A stretch of 64,000 nucleotides of DNA from Craterilacuibacter sp. RT1T (GCF_023502145.1 NZ_JAMFLI010000006.1:62001-126000), one strand, 5' to 3'. Shown: positions 1 to 9,702, numbered from the stretch's first letter. Translations and numbers: made by a program. The notes: generated from the letters alone by a model not told the origin.

Positions 1-90
1 AGCGCAAATAAATTAAAAACTACGCGGTAATATTACGAGTGAATTAGCGCAAACCACAACCATCACACCACGATGCTGTGCGTGACACGC
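1..90. other. AT-rich non-coding window edge
   Basis: Short AT-rich stretch downstream of the rpoS terminator. I see no gene, RNA or convincing promoter in it. What lies to its left is outside the window. Confidence 0.4.
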
Positions 91-127
91 AAAAATCCCC
101 ACCGATCAAAAACGGGTGGGGACTTTT
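91..127 (-). terminator. rho-independent terminator of rpoS
   Basis: Read on the minus strand, a 7-bp GC-rich stem (CCCCACC at 97-103 pairing with GGTGGGG at 115-121) is followed by ATTTTT. It lies 35 bases past the rpoS stop codon. Confidence 0.8.
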
Positions 128-161
128 ACCGCACTACTGCACTTACGCAACCGCAGCAGGC

Positions 162-1076
162 TCAGGCCAGCGCCTCTCGGTCCACGCCATAGTGGCGCAA
201 ACGGCGGCGCAGGTGTTCCAGACCCTCGATCTGGATCTGGCGCACGCGCTCGCGGGTGAGGCCCAGCTCGCTGGCCAAGTCTTCCAGCGTCCTCACTTCC
301 TGCCCCGCCAGACCATAACGCCGCTCGACCACAAAGCGCATCTTGGCCGGCAACTCGCTCATCCAGCCTTCGACATAGCGGTTGACCTGCTTCAAATGCA
401 GTTGCAACTCGGGGACGTCCTGCGACTCGTCGGGAATGGCATCGCCCAGACTCAGCGCAGGGTCATCGCTCAAGGGAGAATCCAAGGACAACATACGCTC
501 GTTCAAATTCATCATCTCGCGCACCATCGCCTCATCCACCCCGGCCTCATCCGCGATCTGGCGGTGTGTCGGCTCATAGCCCAGCCGCCCTTCCAGCTTG
601 CGCTGAATGCGCAGATAGCTATTAAGCTGCTTGACGATATGTACCGGCAAACGCACGGTGCGCGACTGATTGATAATGGCGCGCTCGATGTTTTGCCGTA
701 CCCACCAGGTGGCATAGGTGGAGAAACGGAAGCCGCGCTCGGGGTCGAATTTATCCAGCGCGTGCATCAGCCCCATATTGCCTTCCTCGATCAGGTCGAG
801 AAACGGCAGGCCGCGGTTGGTATAGCGCTTGGCGATATTGACGACCAGGCGCAAATTGCGCGAGATCATCTCTTGGCGGGCATCAAAATCACCGGCGACC
901 ACGCGCCGGGACAAGGCCAGCTCTTCCGCCGGTTTGAGCAGGGCTTTTTGCCCTATCGTGTTGAGATAGACTTGGATGATGTCGGTCACCTCCTCGCGCT
1001 CGGACTCGGCGGCCGCTACTTCACCGTGTTCTTCTTCAGAAGCATCCAGTTCCAGCAAATCCACTTCGTCATCCAT
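162..1076 (-). CDS. rpoS: RNA polymerase sigma factor RpoS
   Basis: Stationary-phase/general stress sigma factor of the sigma-70 family, about 304 residues. After an acidic N-terminus it shows region 1.2 ([13 protein letters not shown]), region 2 with the core-binding and -10 recognition helices ([18 protein letters not shown], then [17 protein letters not shown]), region 3 and the region 4 helix-turn-helix ([20 protein letters not shown]). The frame is open 26 codons further upstream, but the ATG at 1076 is preceded by a GGAGGAG-like ribosome site and begins [11 protein letters not shown], so I place the start there. Its usual upstream partner nlpD is absent: the next gene upstream is the divergent napF. 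Confidence 0.95.
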   Translation of the reverse strand: MDDEVDLLELDASEEEHGEVAAAESEREEVTDIIQVYLNTIGQKALLKPAEELALSRRVVAGDFDARQEMISRNLRLVVNIAKRYTNRGLPFLDLIEEGNMGLMHALDKFDPERGFRFSTYATWWVRQNIERAIINQSRTVRLPVHIVKQLNSYLRIQRKLEGRLGYEPTHRQIADEAGVDEAMVREMMNLNERMLSLDSPLSDDPALSLGDAIPDESQDVPELQLHLKQVNRYVEGWMSELPAKMRFVVERRYGLAGQEVRTLEDLASELGLTRERVRQIQIEGLEHLRRRLRHYGVDREALA

Positions 1077-1237
1077 ATTTTTCTCCTCCACGATTTGCCC
1101 GTCACCGGCTAGTGACATTCGTATCTGGCAAAGACAAATGTATTTATACATCAAGCATAAGCCATTACAAGTTAATTATTTATGACAATAGACAAAAGCA
1201 GGGCTTACAAAAAAACAAGAGATATCAGCGCCATTAT

Positions 1238-1255
1238 CTAGTTCTTTAGAACTAG
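1238..1255. promoter_or_regulatory. 18-bp palindrome, copy 1, upstream of nap
   Basis: CTAGTTCT-TT-AGAACTAG, a perfect inverted repeat with 8-bp arms and a 2-bp spacer. It looks like a dimeric regulator site. Its centre is 63 bp upstream of the FNR box centre. The cognate regulator is unknown; it does not fit the NarL/NarP heptamer pattern or FNR. Confidence 0.55.
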
Positions 1256-1260
1256 CCCCC

Positions 1261-1278
1261 CTAGATCTGAAGAACTAG
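1261..1278. promoter_or_regulatory. 18-bp palindrome, copy 2, upstream of nap
   Basis: CTAGATCT-GA-AGAACTAG, the same 8-2-8 palindrome as at 1238-1255 with one arm mismatch. The two centres are 23 bp apart (about two helical turns) and this copy is 40 bp from the FNR box centre, so all three sites could lie on one DNA face. Confidence 0.55.
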
Positions 1279-1302
1279 CTTGACGCACACCCTAGACCTG
1301 TC

Positions 1303-1351
1303 TTGATGCAAATCAAACTTGGCCCCCATGATGGATGGTATTTACTCACTA
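1303..1351 (+). promoter_or_regulatory. FNR/ANR-activated class II promoter of napF
   Basis: TTGAT-GCAA-ATCAA at 1303-1316 is an exact match to the FNR consensus TTGATN4ATCAA. A -10-like hexamer TATTTA lies at 1339-1344. If transcription starts near 1351 the FNR centre sits at -41.5, the classic class II activation geometry. This implies oxygen-limited induction of nap and decides the napF start, because an ATG at 1335 would lie upstream of the transcript. Confidence 0.8.
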
Positions 1352-1376
1352 TCAAAAAACCAAGTCCAAGCATCCT

Positions 1377-1883
1377 ATGCCAGAACTGAGCCGTGCCGAC
1401 CTGCTACGCGGCAACTGGGGTCGCCGCCGTCAGGTGCAATGCTATCCGCCAGGCGCCCTGCCTGACACCCAACTGGAAAGCCGCTGCACCCGCTGCGGCG
1501 ACTGTGCGCGCGCCTGTCCCGAAGGGATTATCACGGCCGGACAAGGCGGTTTTCCGGTTCTGGACATGAAGCGTGGCGGCTGCAGCTTTTGCGGCTTGTG
1601 CCAGGTGGCCTGCCCAAGCGGAGCGCTCAGCCGGCAACAGGTCCAGCGCCTGCCGTGGCAGGCGCTCATCGCGCCAAACTGCCTCGCTACGCGGCAGATC
1701 GAATGCCGGGTATGCGGCGAGAACTGCGACGCGGAGGCCATCCGCTTCGAGTTGGCCATAGGCCAGGCCCCCCGTCCGCTGCTGGCACTCGATGCCTGCA
1801 CCGGCTGTGGCGAATGCGTGCGCGCCTGCCCGGCCGCCGCCATTACGCTTATCTCCGCCCCCGATAAGGATCAACAGTCATGA
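1377..1883 (+). CDS. napF: ferredoxin-type protein NapF
   Basis: Cytoplasmic iron-sulfur protein of periplasmic nitrate reduction; in studied systems it interacts with NapA before export and helps its iron-sulfur maturation. 168 residues with 4Fe-4S motifs starting near residues 37 (CTRCGDCARACPEG), 69 (CSFCGLCQVACPSG) and 141 (CTGCGECVRACP), plus an extra Cys-rich CRVCGENC segment near 110. The ATG at 1377 is chosen over 1335 because the predicted FNR-dependent start of transcription is about 1351. First gene of napFDAGHBC; its TGA overlaps the napD ATG (ATGA). Confidence 0.93.
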   Translation: MPELSRADLLRGNWGRRRQVQCYPPGALPDTQLESRCTRCGDCARACPEGIITAGQGGFPVLDMKRGGCSFCGLCQVACPSGALSRQQVQRLPWQALIAPNCLATRQIECRVCGENCDAEAIRFELAIGQAPRPLLALDACTGCGECVRACPAAAITLISAPDKDQQS

Positions 1884-2149
1884 ATGTTTCCGGCGTTGCC
1901 GTGCGCTGCACCCCAGAAAAACGCCATGCGGTATGTGCCGCCTTCGAAGCCATGGACGGCGTGGAGATCCATGCCGCCACCGACGATGGCCGCGTGGTGG
2001 TCGTAATCGACAAGGACAACACGCGCGAGGCGGCCGATGCCTATGTCGCGCTGCACGACGTGGATGGCGTGATCAATGTGTCCCTCGTTTACGCCTATGC
2101 GGACGAAGGCGATATCCCCAGTTTGTTTAATCAGGAAAAATCACAATGA
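1880..2149 (+). CDS. napD: NapA maturation chaperone NapD
   Basis: Small cytoplasmic chaperone of 89 residues that binds the Tat signal peptide of NapA and holds back export until the cofactor is in. The family pattern is visible: N-terminal [10 protein letters not shown], a [15 protein letters not shown] strand-helix region and the C-terminal [14 protein letters not shown] segment. It overlaps napF by 4 bases and napA by 4 bases, so translation of the three is probably coupled. Confidence 0.93.
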   Translation: MNVSGVAVRCTPEKRHAVCAAFEAMDGVEIHAATDDGRVVVVIDKDNTREAADAYVALHDVDGVINVSLVYAYADEGDIPSLFNQEKSQ

Positions 2150-4647
2150 CCCTCAATCGACGCGATTTCATCAAGGCCAATGCCGCCACGGCGGCGGCGA
2201 CCGCCATCGCGGTACAGATGCCGATGCTGGCGGGTAACGCCCAGGCGGCTGCCCCTGGCGACATCAAGTGGGACAAAGCAGCCTGCCGTTTTTGCGGCAC
2301 CGGCTGCTCGGTGCTGGTCGGGGTCAAGGGCGGGCGCGTGGTGGCGACCCAGGGTGACCCGGATGCCGCGGTCAACCGTGGCCTGAACTGCATCAAGGGT
2401 TATTTCCTGTCCAAGATCATGTACGGGCAAGACCGCCTGCAAAAACCGCTACTACGCATGACGAACGGCAAGTACGACAAGAACGGCAAGTTCACGCCGA
2501 TCTCGTGGAAGCAGGCCTTCGACATCATGGAGCTGAAATACAAGGAAGCGCTGAAAACACAGGGGCCGGACTCCATCGCCATGTTCGGCTCGGGCCAGTG
2601 GACCATCTGGGAAGGCTATGCCGCATCCAAGTTTATGAAGGCCGGTCTGCGCAGCAACAACCTCGACCCGAACGCGCGCCACTGCATGGCCTCGGCCGTC
2701 GTCGGCTTTATGCGCACCTTCAATATGGACGAGCCTATGGGCTGTTACGACGACATCGAAAAAGCCGATGCCTTCGTGCTGTGGGGCTCGAATATGGCCG
2801 AGATGCACCCGATTTTGTGGAGCCGCATCACCGACCGCCGCCTGTCCAGCAAGACAAGCGAAGTGCATGTGCTGTCGACTTACCAGCACCGCAGTTTCGA
2901 GCTGGCCGACAATAAGATGGTGTTCACACCGCAAAGCGATCTGGCCATCCTCAACTACATCGCCAATCACATCATCAGCAGCGGCCGCGTCAATCAGGAC
3001 TTTATCAATAAGCACGTCGCCTTTATGAAGGGCGACACCGATATCGGTTACGGCCTGCGCCCGACCCATCCGCTGGAGAAAAAGGCCAAGAATGCCAACT
3101 CCGGCAAGATGTCGCCTATCGATTTCGCCGCCTACAAGAAGTTTGTCTCCAGCTACACGCTGGAGTACACCGCCAAAATTTCCGGCGTGCCGGCCGCCAA
3201 TCTGAAAAAGCTGGCCGAAACCTATGCCGACCCGAAAAAGAAGGTGGTCAGCTTCTGGACCATGGGCTTTAACCAACACACCCGTGGCACCTGGGCCAAC
3301 AATCTGGTCTACAACATTCACCTGTTGACCGGCAAGATCTCCACCCCCGGCTGCGGCCCGTTCTCGCTCACCGGCCAGCCTTCGGCCTGCGGCACCGCGC
3401 GCGAAGTGGGCACCTTTGCCCACCGTCTGCCGGCCGATATGGTCGTCACCAATCCCGAGCACCGCAAAACGGCGGAAAATATCTGGAAACTGCCGGACGG
3501 CACCATTCCGGCCAAAGTCGGCCTGCACGCGGTCGCCATGGCGCGCGCGCTCAAAGACAACAAGATCAAGGTCTACTGGCAGCAGTGCAACAACAATATG
3601 CAGGCCGGCCCCAATATCAATGAGGAGCTGTATCCGGGCTGGCGCAACCCGAACGCTTTCGTCATCGTGTCCGACCCCTACCCGACTGCCTCCACTCAGG
3701 CGGCCGACCTGATCCTGCCAACGGCGATGTGGGTGGAAAAGGAAGGCGCTTACGGCAATGCCGAACGCCGCACCCAGTTCTGGCGCCAGCAGGTGGGCGC
3801 ACCGGGCGAAGCCAAGAGCGATATGTGGCAGATCATGGAGTTCTCCAAGCGCTTCAAGATGGAAGAAGTCTGGCCAGCCGCCCTGCTGGCCAAGAAGCCG
3901 GAATACCGCGGCAAGACGCTGTACGACGTGCTCTACGCGCAGCCGCATATCAAGCGCTACACGCTGGCCGAAGTCGAGAAGGTCAACGGCAAAGGCTATA
4001 TGAATGACGAGTCGAAGCACTTCGGCTTTTATGTGCAAAAAGGCCTGTTCGAGGAATATGCCGCCTTCGGCCGCGGCCATGCGCATGACCTCGCCCCGTT
4101 TGACACCTACCACAAGGCGCGCGGCCTGCGCTGGCCGGTGGTGGGCGGCAAGGAAACACTGTGGCGCTACCGTGAAGGCTTCGACCCGTATGTGAAAAAG
4201 GGCGAGAACTTCAGCTTCTACGGTTACAAGGACAAGAAGGCACGCATCATTGCCCTGCCGTACGAGCCGGCGGCGGAAAGCCCGGACAAGGACTTCGATC
4301 TGTGGCTGTGTACCGGCCGCGTACTGGAGCACTGGCATACCGGCACCATGACCCGCCGCGTGCCCGAACTGTACCGCGCCGTACCCGATGCCCAGCTATT
4401 CATGCACCCGGATGATGCGGCAAGACGCGGCATCAAGCGTGGCCAGCAGGTAAAGATCCAGTCGCGCCGCGGCGAGATCCAGCTATCGGTGGAAACCCGT
4501 GGCCGCAACAAGCCACCCAAGGGTCTGGTGTTCGTGCCCTTCTTCGATGAAGGCCGCCTGATCAACAAGCTGACACTGGACGCGACTTGCCCGCTCTCGA
4601 AAGAGACCGACTACAAGAAGTGTGCCGTGCGCGTGGTCAAGCTCTGA
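2146..4647 (+). CDS. napA: periplasmic nitrate reductase catalytic subunit NapA
   Basis: Reduces nitrate to nitrite in the periplasm using a bis-MGD molybdenum cofactor and one 4Fe-4S cluster. 833 residues, normal for the family. A Tat signal begins MTLNRRDF with RR at 5-6 and ends near an AQA-A cleavage site. The cluster ligands are C47, C50, C54 and C82; C180 (in ARHCMAS) is the expected molybdenum ligand. Electrons come from NapB. The C-terminal domain holds the usual molybdopterin-dinucleotide-binding motifs such as [20 protein letters not shown]. It overlaps napD and napG. Confidence 0.97.
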   Translation: MTLNRRDFIKANAATAAATAIAVQMPMLAGNAQAAAPGDIKWDKAACRFCGTGCSVLVGVKGGRVVATQGDPDAAVNRGLNCIKGYFLSKIMYGQDRLQKPLLRMTNGKYDKNGKFTPISWKQAFDIMELKYKEALKTQGPDSIAMFGSGQWTIWEGYAASKFMKAGLRSNNLDPNARHCMASAVVGFMRTFNMDEPMGCYDDIEKADAFVLWGSNMAEMHPILWSRITDRRLSSKTSEVHVLSTYQHRSFELADNKMVFTPQSDLAILNYIANHIISSGRVNQDFINKHVAFMKGDTDIGYGLRPTHPLEKKAKNANSGKMSPIDFAAYKKFVSSYTLEYTAKISGVPAANLKKLAETYADPKKKVVSFWTMGFNQHTRGTWANNLVYNIHLLTGKISTPGCGPFSLTGQPSACGTAREVGTFAHRLPADMVVTNPEHRKTAENIWKLPDGTIPAKVGLHAVAMARALKDNKIKVYWQQCNNNMQAGPNINEELYPGWRNPNAFVIVSDPYPTASTQAADLILPTAMWVEKEGAYGNAERRTQFWRQQVGAPGEAKSDMWQIMEFSKRFKMEEVWPAALLAKKPEYRGKTLYDVLYAQPHIKRYTLAEVEKVNGKGYMNDESKHFGFYVQKGLFEEYAAFGRGHAHDLAPFDTYHKARGLRWPVVGGKETLWRYREGFDPYVKKGENFSFYGYKDKKARIIALPYEPAAESPDKDFDLWLCTGRVLEHWHTGTMTRRVPELYRAVPDAQLFMHPDDAARRGIKRGQQVKIQSRRGEIQLSVETRGRNKPPKGLVFVPFFDEGRLINKLTLDATCPLSKETDYKKCAVRVVKL

Positions 4648-5468
4648 TGAGCACCCCTGCCAAACCGGTCAGCGGCAAGCCCGCCAACCCGCTGCGCCGG
4701 CTGTTCATGTCCGGCTCGCTGGGTGCGGCTTGTGCGGCCGGCATGGTGGGCGCAGGCCTAGCCAGCTATAGCGCGCAGGCGCAAGCGGCGCCGGCCGATG
4801 CCCTGCGTCCGCCCGGTGCCTTGCCCGAGGCCGATTTTTTGTCGGCCTGCGTGCGCTGCGGCTTGTGCGTGCGCGACTGCCCGTATGACACGCTCAAACT
4901 GGCCCCTCTGGGTGCGGGTCTGGGCGTGGGCACGCCCTATTTCAAGGCGCGCCAGACGCCGTGCGAGATGTGCAGCGATATACCGTGCCTGAAGCACTGC
5001 CCGACCGGCGCGCTCGACCCTCGGCTTGGCAACATCAATCAGGCACGCATGGGGCTGGCCGTGCTGCTGGATCAGGAGACCTGCCTGAACTTTCTCGGCC
5101 TGCGCTGTGACGTCTGTTACCGCGTGTGTCCGGCGATAGACGAGGCGATCACACTGGAAAAGCAGCGCAATCCGCGCTCCGACCGCCACGGCATGCTGCT
5201 GCCTACCGTGCATTCGGCGCATTGCACCGGCTGCGGCAAGTGCGAGCACGCCTGCGTGCTGGAAGAAGCGGCGATCAAGGTGCTGCCGCTAGCGCAAGCC
5301 AAGGGCAAGCTGGGCGCGCACTACCGTCTGGGCTGGGAGCAAAAGGCCGGCAACCACGGCCAATCGCTCTTGGGCGAGGACATGGTCGAAATGCCGGTAC
5401 GCGGGCTGGATGGTGCCAGCGAGGGTGCGTGGACACCCCCGCCACTGGATGAGGACTGGAAGCCATGA
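4647..5468 (+). CDS. napG: ferredoxin-type protein NapG
   Basis: Periplasmic-facing iron-sulfur protein that with NapH moves electrons from quinol toward NapC/NapB. 273 residues. The N-terminus carries a twin-arginine-like signal ([13 protein letters not shown]) ending near AQA. Several Cys motifs follow: [39 protein letters not shown] and [15 protein letters not shown], fitting four 4Fe-4S clusters. The start is the ATG in the TGATG overlap with napA; an in-frame extension upstream lies inside napA and is not credible. Confidence 0.93.
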   Translation: MSTPAKPVSGKPANPLRRLFMSGSLGAACAAGMVGAGLASYSAQAQAAPADALRPPGALPEADFLSACVRCGLCVRDCPYDTLKLAPLGAGLGVGTPYFKARQTPCEMCSDIPCLKHCPTGALDPRLGNINQARMGLAVLLDQETCLNFLGLRCDVCYRVCPAIDEAITLEKQRNPRSDRHGMLLPTVHSAHCTGCGKCEHACVLEEAAIKVLPLAQAKGKLGAHYRLGWEQKAGNHGQSLLGEDMVEMPVRGLDGASEGAWTPPPLDEDWKP

Positions 5469-6304
5469 AACGACACGTCCTGCTGCGCCAACGGTTTTTG
5501 CTGCTGCGCCGCCTTAGCCAGGCCGGCATTCTGGCGCTGTTTATCGGCTCGGGCGCGCTGTCCGGCTATCTGGGCGGCGTGTGGCTGCTTAAGGGCAATC
5601 TCAGTGCCAGCCTGGTAGCCGATAGCGTGCCGCTGAATGACCCGTTCGTGCTGGCGCAGTCGCTGGCAGCCGGGCATCTGCCGCAGCTCAGCGCCGTCAT
5701 CGGCGCCGCCATCGTCATCGCCTTCTATCTGCTGGTCGGCGGGCGTAGCTTCTGCGCCTGGGTGTGCCCGCTCAACGTGGTCACCGACAGCGCCTTGTGG
5801 CTCAGGCGCCGTGCCGGCATCAAGGGCGGGCATGCACCGGCCAAAAGCCTGCGCCTGTGGTTATTGGGCGCGGTGCTGCTGTTTAGCGCCATCAGCGGCA
5901 GCTTGCTGTGGGAGCTCATCAATCCGGTCTCGCTATTGCAGCGCGAGCTGATTTTCGGCACCGGCCTTGGCCTGGTCTTGGTCGCGGCCATCTTCGTCTA
6001 CGACCTGACCATCGCCCAGCGCGGCTGGTGCGGCCATATCTGTCCCATGGGCGCGGCCTACGGCCTCCTGGGGCAAGGCGCGCTCTTGCGCATACGCGCC
6101 GACCAGCGCGCGGCCTGCGATGACTGCATGGACTGCTTCAAGGTCTGCCCCGAACCCCAGCTACTCAAGCCCGTCCTCAAAGGCGAAGGTACTTCCATTA
6201 TCCGAAGCGGTGCCTGCAGCAACTGCGGCCGCTGCATCGACGTCTGCGAGCAACAGGTGTTCCGCTTCGGCCACCGTTTTGAAATCAGGAGTCAGAAATC
6301 GTGA
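5465..6304 (+). CDS. napH: quinol dehydrogenase membrane component NapH
   Basis: Inner-membrane iron-sulfur protein, 279 residues, acting with NapG. It has about four transmembrane segments, the two conserved periplasmic-side CxxxCP loops (CAWVCPLN and CGHICPMG) and two C-terminal ferredoxin motifs ([14 protein letters not shown] and [11 protein letters not shown]). It overlaps napG by 4 bases and the GTG start of napB by 4 bases. Confidence 0.93.
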   Translation: MKRHVLLRQRFLLLRRLSQAGILALFIGSGALSGYLGGVWLLKGNLSASLVADSVPLNDPFVLAQSLAAGHLPQLSAVIGAAIVIAFYLLVGGRSFCAWVCPLNVVTDSALWLRRRAGIKGGHAPAKSLRLWLLGAVLLFSAISGSLLWELINPVSLLQRELIFGTGLGLVLVAAIFVYDLTIAQRGWCGHICPMGAAYGLLGQGALLRIRADQRAACDDCMDCFKVCPEPQLLKPVLKGEGTSIIRSGACSNCGRCIDVCEQQVFRFGHRFEIRSQKS

Positions 6305-6732
6305 ATAAACTCTCCCGTCTGGCGTTAAGCGCCGCTGTTTGTGCCCTGTTATTCCCAGCCGGTTTTGCCGCCTATGCCGCACCGGCCGATGCGCCGCTGG
6401 AAGCCCGCGCCGAACTGGGCAATAGCAAGGCCGATATGTACAAGCCAATCAAGGACACCAAGCGCATCGTGCGCGACTATGTACAGCAGCCGCCACTGGT
6501 GCCGCACGATGTCAGCCGTTACGAAATCAGCAAGAACTTCAACAAGTGCATGGACTGCCACTCGTCCAGCCGTTATGTGGAAATGAACACCACGCGCGTA
6601 CCGGTCACCCACTTCCGTAACCGCAACGGTCAGGAGCTGTCCAACCTGTCACCAAGCCGTTATTTCTGCACCCAGTGCCATGTCCCGCAGGTCGATGCCA
6701 AGCCGCTGGTTGGCAACACCTTCAAGAAATAA
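6301..6732 (+). CDS. napB: periplasmic nitrate reductase dihaem cytochrome NapB
   Basis: Electron-transfer subunit of NapA. 143 residues: a Sec signal peptide (cleavage near AYA-A around residue 28) and two c-haem sites, CMDCH at 83-87 and CTQCH at 123-127. It starts with GTG, overlapping the napH stop as GTGA. Its haems would be attached by the ccm system encoded just downstream. Confidence 0.93.
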   Translation: MNKLSRLALSAAVCALLFPAGFAAYAAPADAPLEARAELGNSKADMYKPIKDTKRIVRDYVQQPPLVPHDVSRYEISKNFNKCMDCHSSSRYVEMNTTRVPVTHFRNRNGQELSNLSPSRYFCTQCHVPQVDAKPLVGNTFKK

Positions 6733-6746
6733 GCCCGGAGAACACC

Positions 6747-7370
6747 ATGAGTGAAGTCAAACCCAAGCTGCACCGCCGTGCATGGCAGTGGTTCAAGCGA
6801 ACCGGCCCGTGGACGGTGCTCGGCCTGTTTGTTGCCGGCATTATTTTCTGGGGCGGTTTCAATACCGTCATGGAAGCCACCAATCAGGAGTCTTTCTGCA
6901 TTTCCTGCCACGAGATGAAGAACAATGTCTACGAGGAATACAAGGAGACCATCCATTACAACAACCGCTCGGGCGTGCGCGCTACCTGTCCGGATTGCCA
7001 TGTGCCCAAAGACTTCGTCCACAAGATGATACGCAAGGCACAAGCATCCAAAGAAGTGTGGGGCAAACTGACCGGCTCCATCGATACGCCGGAGAAGTTC
7101 GAAGCCAACCGCCTGCGCCTGGCCCAGAACGAGTGGGCGCGGATGAAGGCCTCCGACTCGCGCGAATGCCGCAACTGCCACAACTTCGAGTTTATGGACA
7201 CCAGCGTGCAAGGCAGCCGCTCGGCCCTCAAGCATGAAGAAGCGCAAGCAGCCGGCCAGACCTGCATCGACTGCCACAAAGGCATCGCCCACCGCATGCC
7301 TCCGGTCGATCAAGGCATAGGCAGCCAGAACGACGGCGGCGCACAAATCCACACAAAAAAAGCAGAGTAA
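6747..7370 (+). CDS. napC: tetrahaem quinol dehydrogenase NapC
   Basis: Membrane-anchored NapC/NirT-family cytochrome that oxidises quinol and feeds NapAB. 207 residues with one N-terminal membrane anchor ([18 protein letters not shown]) and four CxxCH haem sites: CISCH at 51, CPDCH at 81, CRNCH at 141 and CIDCH at 173. The frame is open further upstream, but the ATG at 6747 has a GGAG ribosome site 8 bases before it and gives the family's normal start. Last gene of the nap operon. Confidence 0.95.
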   Translation: MSEVKPKLHRRAWQWFKRTGPWTVLGLFVAGIIFWGGFNTVMEATNQESFCISCHEMKNNVYEEYKETIHYNNRSGVRATCPDCHVPKDFVHKMIRKAQASKEVWGKLTGSIDTPEKFEANRLRLAQNEWARMKASDSRECRNCHNFEFMDTSVQGSRSALKHEEAQAAGQTCIDCHKGIAHRMPPVDQGIGSQNDGGAQIHTKKAE

Positions 7371-7377
7371 GCATCCG

Positions 7378-7409
7378 TCCGGCCCCACCCTGGGCCGGAT
7401 TTTTTTCTT
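7378..7409 (+). terminator. rho-independent terminator of nap operon
   Basis: TCCGGCCC at 7378-7385 pairs with GGGCCGGA at 7392-7399, followed by an eight-base T tract. It separates nap transcription from ccmA. Confidence 0.9.
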
Positions 7410-7475
7410 TAAATGCAAGCACATAACTATTTTCTAATGTAAAATCCGTCCCCTTTTTTTGGGTCACGTTCATCC

Positions 7476-8087
7476 ATGTTTGAAACCCTAGATCTTGGCT
7501 GTTGCAAAGGCCGGCGCACACTTTTTTCCGGACTGGGCTTTAGCCTGGCTGCCGGCGAAGTGCTGCACCTGAGCGGCAGCAATGGTTGCGGCAAGACCAG
7601 CTTGCTGCGCCAGATCGCCGGTTTCGCCCCCTTGCAAAGCGGGCAACTGCGCTGGCAAGGGCAGACGGTCGATGCGCGCAGCCTCTCTTGGCGCGCCCGC
7701 CTCGCCTGGTGTACCCACCAGCCGGCACTCAAGGACGAATTAAGCGTGGGCGAAAATATCCGCACCAGCCTGCGTCTGGCCGGTGTAGAGGCCGACGACG
7801 AAGCCATCCAGGCGGCGCTGGCGCAATGGCAGGTGGCCGCGCAATGGCCGCTGGCCGCACGCTTATTGTCTCAAGGCCAGCGCCGGCGTCTGGCACTGGC
7901 GACGCTGAGCCTGCTGTCCCGTCCGCTCTGGCTCTTGGACGAGCCCTTCAATGCGCTGGATGACGCGGCTTGCCGCCAGCTATGGCAGGCCATACACCAG
8001 CATGCGGCCGCGGGCGGGCGCGTGTTGTTCACCCATCACGCCGCCGTCGCGGGCGTGCGGGTGTTGGCACTGGAGGACTTTGCCTGA
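7476..8087 (+). CDS. ccmA: haem exporter ATP-binding subunit CcmA
   Basis: ATPase of the CcmABCD complex that releases haem-loaded CcmE during System I cytochrome c maturation. 203 residues with Walker A SGSNGCGKTS, a signature variant LLSQGQRRRLALA and Walker B PLWLLDEPFNALD, all standard for CcmA. It opens the ccm cluster after the nap terminator; a TAAAAT hexamer at 7440-7445 could be its -10, but no good -35 is visible. Its stop overlaps ccmB as TGATG. Confidence 0.94.
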   Translation: MFETLDLGCCKGRRTLFSGLGFSLAAGEVLHLSGSNGCGKTSLLRQIAGFAPLQSGQLRWQGQTVDARSLSWRARLAWCTHQPALKDELSVGENIRTSLRLAGVEADDEAIQAALAQWQVAAQWPLAARLLSQGQRRRLALATLSLLSRPLWLLDEPFNALDDAACRQLWQAIHQHAAAGGRVLFTHHAAVAGVRVLALEDFA

Positions 8088-8752
8088 TGGATTTGGCACT
8101 GGTTTTATTCAAGCGCGAATGCGCGCTGGTACTGCGCAAGCCGGGCGACGCACTGTCCGCCGTATTTTTCTTTGTGCTGTGCACGACCTTGTTCGCGCTG
8201 TCCATCAATCCCGAGCCGCAATTATTGCGGGCACTGGGGCCGGGTGCGCTCTGGGTGTGCGCCTTGCTCGCTTCGCTGATGGTGGTGGGCGAACTGTTCG
8301 AGAGTGACTGGCGCGACGGCACGCTGGAGCAGTTGCTGCTCAGCCCCCTGCCGCTGCCGGCCACGGTCGCGACCAAGGCTTTGGCACGCTGGCTGGGCTC
8401 GGCCCTGCCGCTGGTGCTGGTCTCGCCGCTTTTGGGCCTGCAGTTCGAACTGTCCGGCAGCGCGCTGCTCTTGCTGCCGTTCACGCTGGCGCTGGGCACG
8501 CTGGCGCTGGTCTTTGTCGGCAGCATAGGCGCCGCGCTGACGCTGGGTCTGCGTAGCGGCAGCATGTTGCTGTCGCTGCTGTTGCTGCCCTTGTATATCC
8601 CGGTACTGATTTTCGGTGCGCTGGCGGTGGCCGGTGCGCAAAACGGCAGCGGCTTTGAGGCCGAGCTGTCCATCCTCGCGGCGCTTTGCCTGCTCTCGGT
8701 GTTTTTTGCCCCGTTTGCCAGCGCCGCCTGTCTTGAACTTGCCTGCGAATAA
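8087..8752 (+). CDS. ccmB: haem exporter membrane subunit CcmB
   Basis: Integral membrane subunit of the CcmABCD complex, 221 residues with about six hydrophobic helices. The start LALVLFKRECALVLRKPGDA and the segment LFESDWRDGTLEQLLLSPLPL are typical of CcmB. The ATG at 8087 overlaps the ccmA stop by one base; the frame is open upstream only inside ccmA. Confidence 0.93.
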   Translation: MDLALVLFKRECALVLRKPGDALSAVFFFVLCTTLFALSINPEPQLLRALGPGALWVCALLASLMVVGELFESDWRDGTLEQLLLSPLPLPATVATKALARWLGSALPLVLVSPLLGLQFELSGSALLLLPFTLALGTLALVFVGSIGAALTLGLRSGSMLLSLLLLPLYIPVLIFGALAVAGAQNGSGFEAELSILAALCLLSVFFAPFASAACLELACE

Positions 8753-8758
8753 CACGCC

Positions 8759-9502
8759 ATGAAGATCAACTGGTTCTATTTTTCCTCGCCGCCCCGCTTT
8801 TACGCGCTGGCCGGCCGGCTGTCGCCGCTGTTTTTTGCGCTGGCGCTGCTATTGGCCACGCTCGGCCTGTATCTGGGCTTTTTCGTCGCGCCAACCGACT
8901 TTCAGCAAGGCGAGGGCTACCGCATTATTTTCGTGCATGTGCCAGTGTCGTGGATGTCGATGTTCATCTATCTGGTGATCGCCTTCTGGAGCGCGATGGC
9001 GCTGGTGATGAAGACGCGCATCTCCATGGTGATGGCCCAGGCGCTGGTGCCGACCGGTGCACTGTTTACCTTTTTATCGCTGTGGACCGGCGCACTGTGG
9101 GGCAAACCGATGTGGGGTGCCTGGTGGGTATGGGATGCGCGGCTGACTTCGGAGCTGATTCTCTTATTCCTGTATCTGGCATTGATGGCGCTGCGGGCCG
9201 CCATTGATGACGAGCGCCGCGCCGACCGCGCCTGTGCGCTGTTTGCCCTGGTCGGCGTCGTGAATGTGCCGGTGATCTATTTCTCGGTCAAATGGTGGAA
9301 CACCCTGCATCAGGGGGCGTCGGTCAGCCTGACGCGCGCCCCGTCCATGGCGTCCACCATGCTGGCCGGCATGCTGGTCATGGCACTGGCGGCCTGGGCC
9401 TATACCATCGCCACCTCGCTCAAGCGTGCGCGCACTTTGCTCCTGGAGCGTGAAGGCGACAGCGAATGGGCCAGACGACAACTCGCGGGAGACGCACGAT
9501 GA
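8759..9502 (+). CDS. ccmC: haem-handling protein CcmC
   Basis: Loads haem onto CcmE at the outer face of the inner membrane. 247 residues, about six membrane helices and the family tryptophan-rich WWD signature (WGAWWVWDARLTSEL), with conserved histidines flanking it (FVHVPVSW and WWNTLHQG). Its stop overlaps the ccmD start as ATGA. Confidence 0.95.
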   Translation: MKINWFYFSSPPRFYALAGRLSPLFFALALLLATLGLYLGFFVAPTDFQQGEGYRIIFVHVPVSWMSMFIYLVIAFWSAMALVMKTRISMVMAQALVPTGALFTFLSLWTGALWGKPMWGAWWVWDARLTSELILLFLYLALMALRAAIDDERRADRACALFALVGVVNVPVIYFSVKWWNTLHQGASVSLTRAPSMASTMLAGMLVMALAAWAYTIATSLKRARTLLLEREGDSEWARRQLAGDAR

Positions 9503-9702
9503 ACTGGGGCAGCATTTCCGATTTTTTGCATATGGGTGGCTACGGCCTGTATGTCTGGGGCTCGTTCGGCGTGACCTTGCTGCTGCTGGCTCTGGAAACG
9601 GCCTTGCTATCGCGCCGTGCAGGGCGCGTGGCCGACGAGATCCGCCAGCGAACACAAAATGCGCCGGCTCCGCTTAAGCCCCGCCATACAGGACAACACT
9701 GA
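9499..9702 (+). CDS. ccmD: haem exporter accessory protein CcmD
   Basis: Small single-span membrane protein, 67 residues, that stabilises CcmC-CcmE and is needed for release of holo-CcmE. It has the family features: [16 protein letters not shown] leading into one hydrophobic helix, then a basic cytoplasmic tail ([15 protein letters not shown]). It overlaps both neighbours by 1-4 bases. Confidence 0.9.
   Translation: MNWGSISDFLHMGGYGLYVWGSFGVTLLLLALETALLSRRAGRVADEIRQRTQNAPAPLKPRHTGQH

Larger units (their letters stand above)
1077..1302. other. rpoS-napF divergent intergenic region
   Basis: AT-rich spacer that must hold the rpoS promoter (leftward) and upstream control sites of nap (rightward). 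The only strong structures I see are the two tandem palindromes at 1238-1278, annotated separately. No small open frame looks coding. Confidence 0.5.

Noticed and set aside
1335-1376. ATG at 1335 as the napF start
   Set aside because: It precedes the transcript start predicted from the FNR box and -10 element, and the extra residues do not look like NapF.
2452-4338. Long antisense open frame (628 codons) opposite napA
   Set aside because: It is fully covered by napA, has no ribosome site or domain pattern, and reflects GC-rich codon third positions on the other strand.
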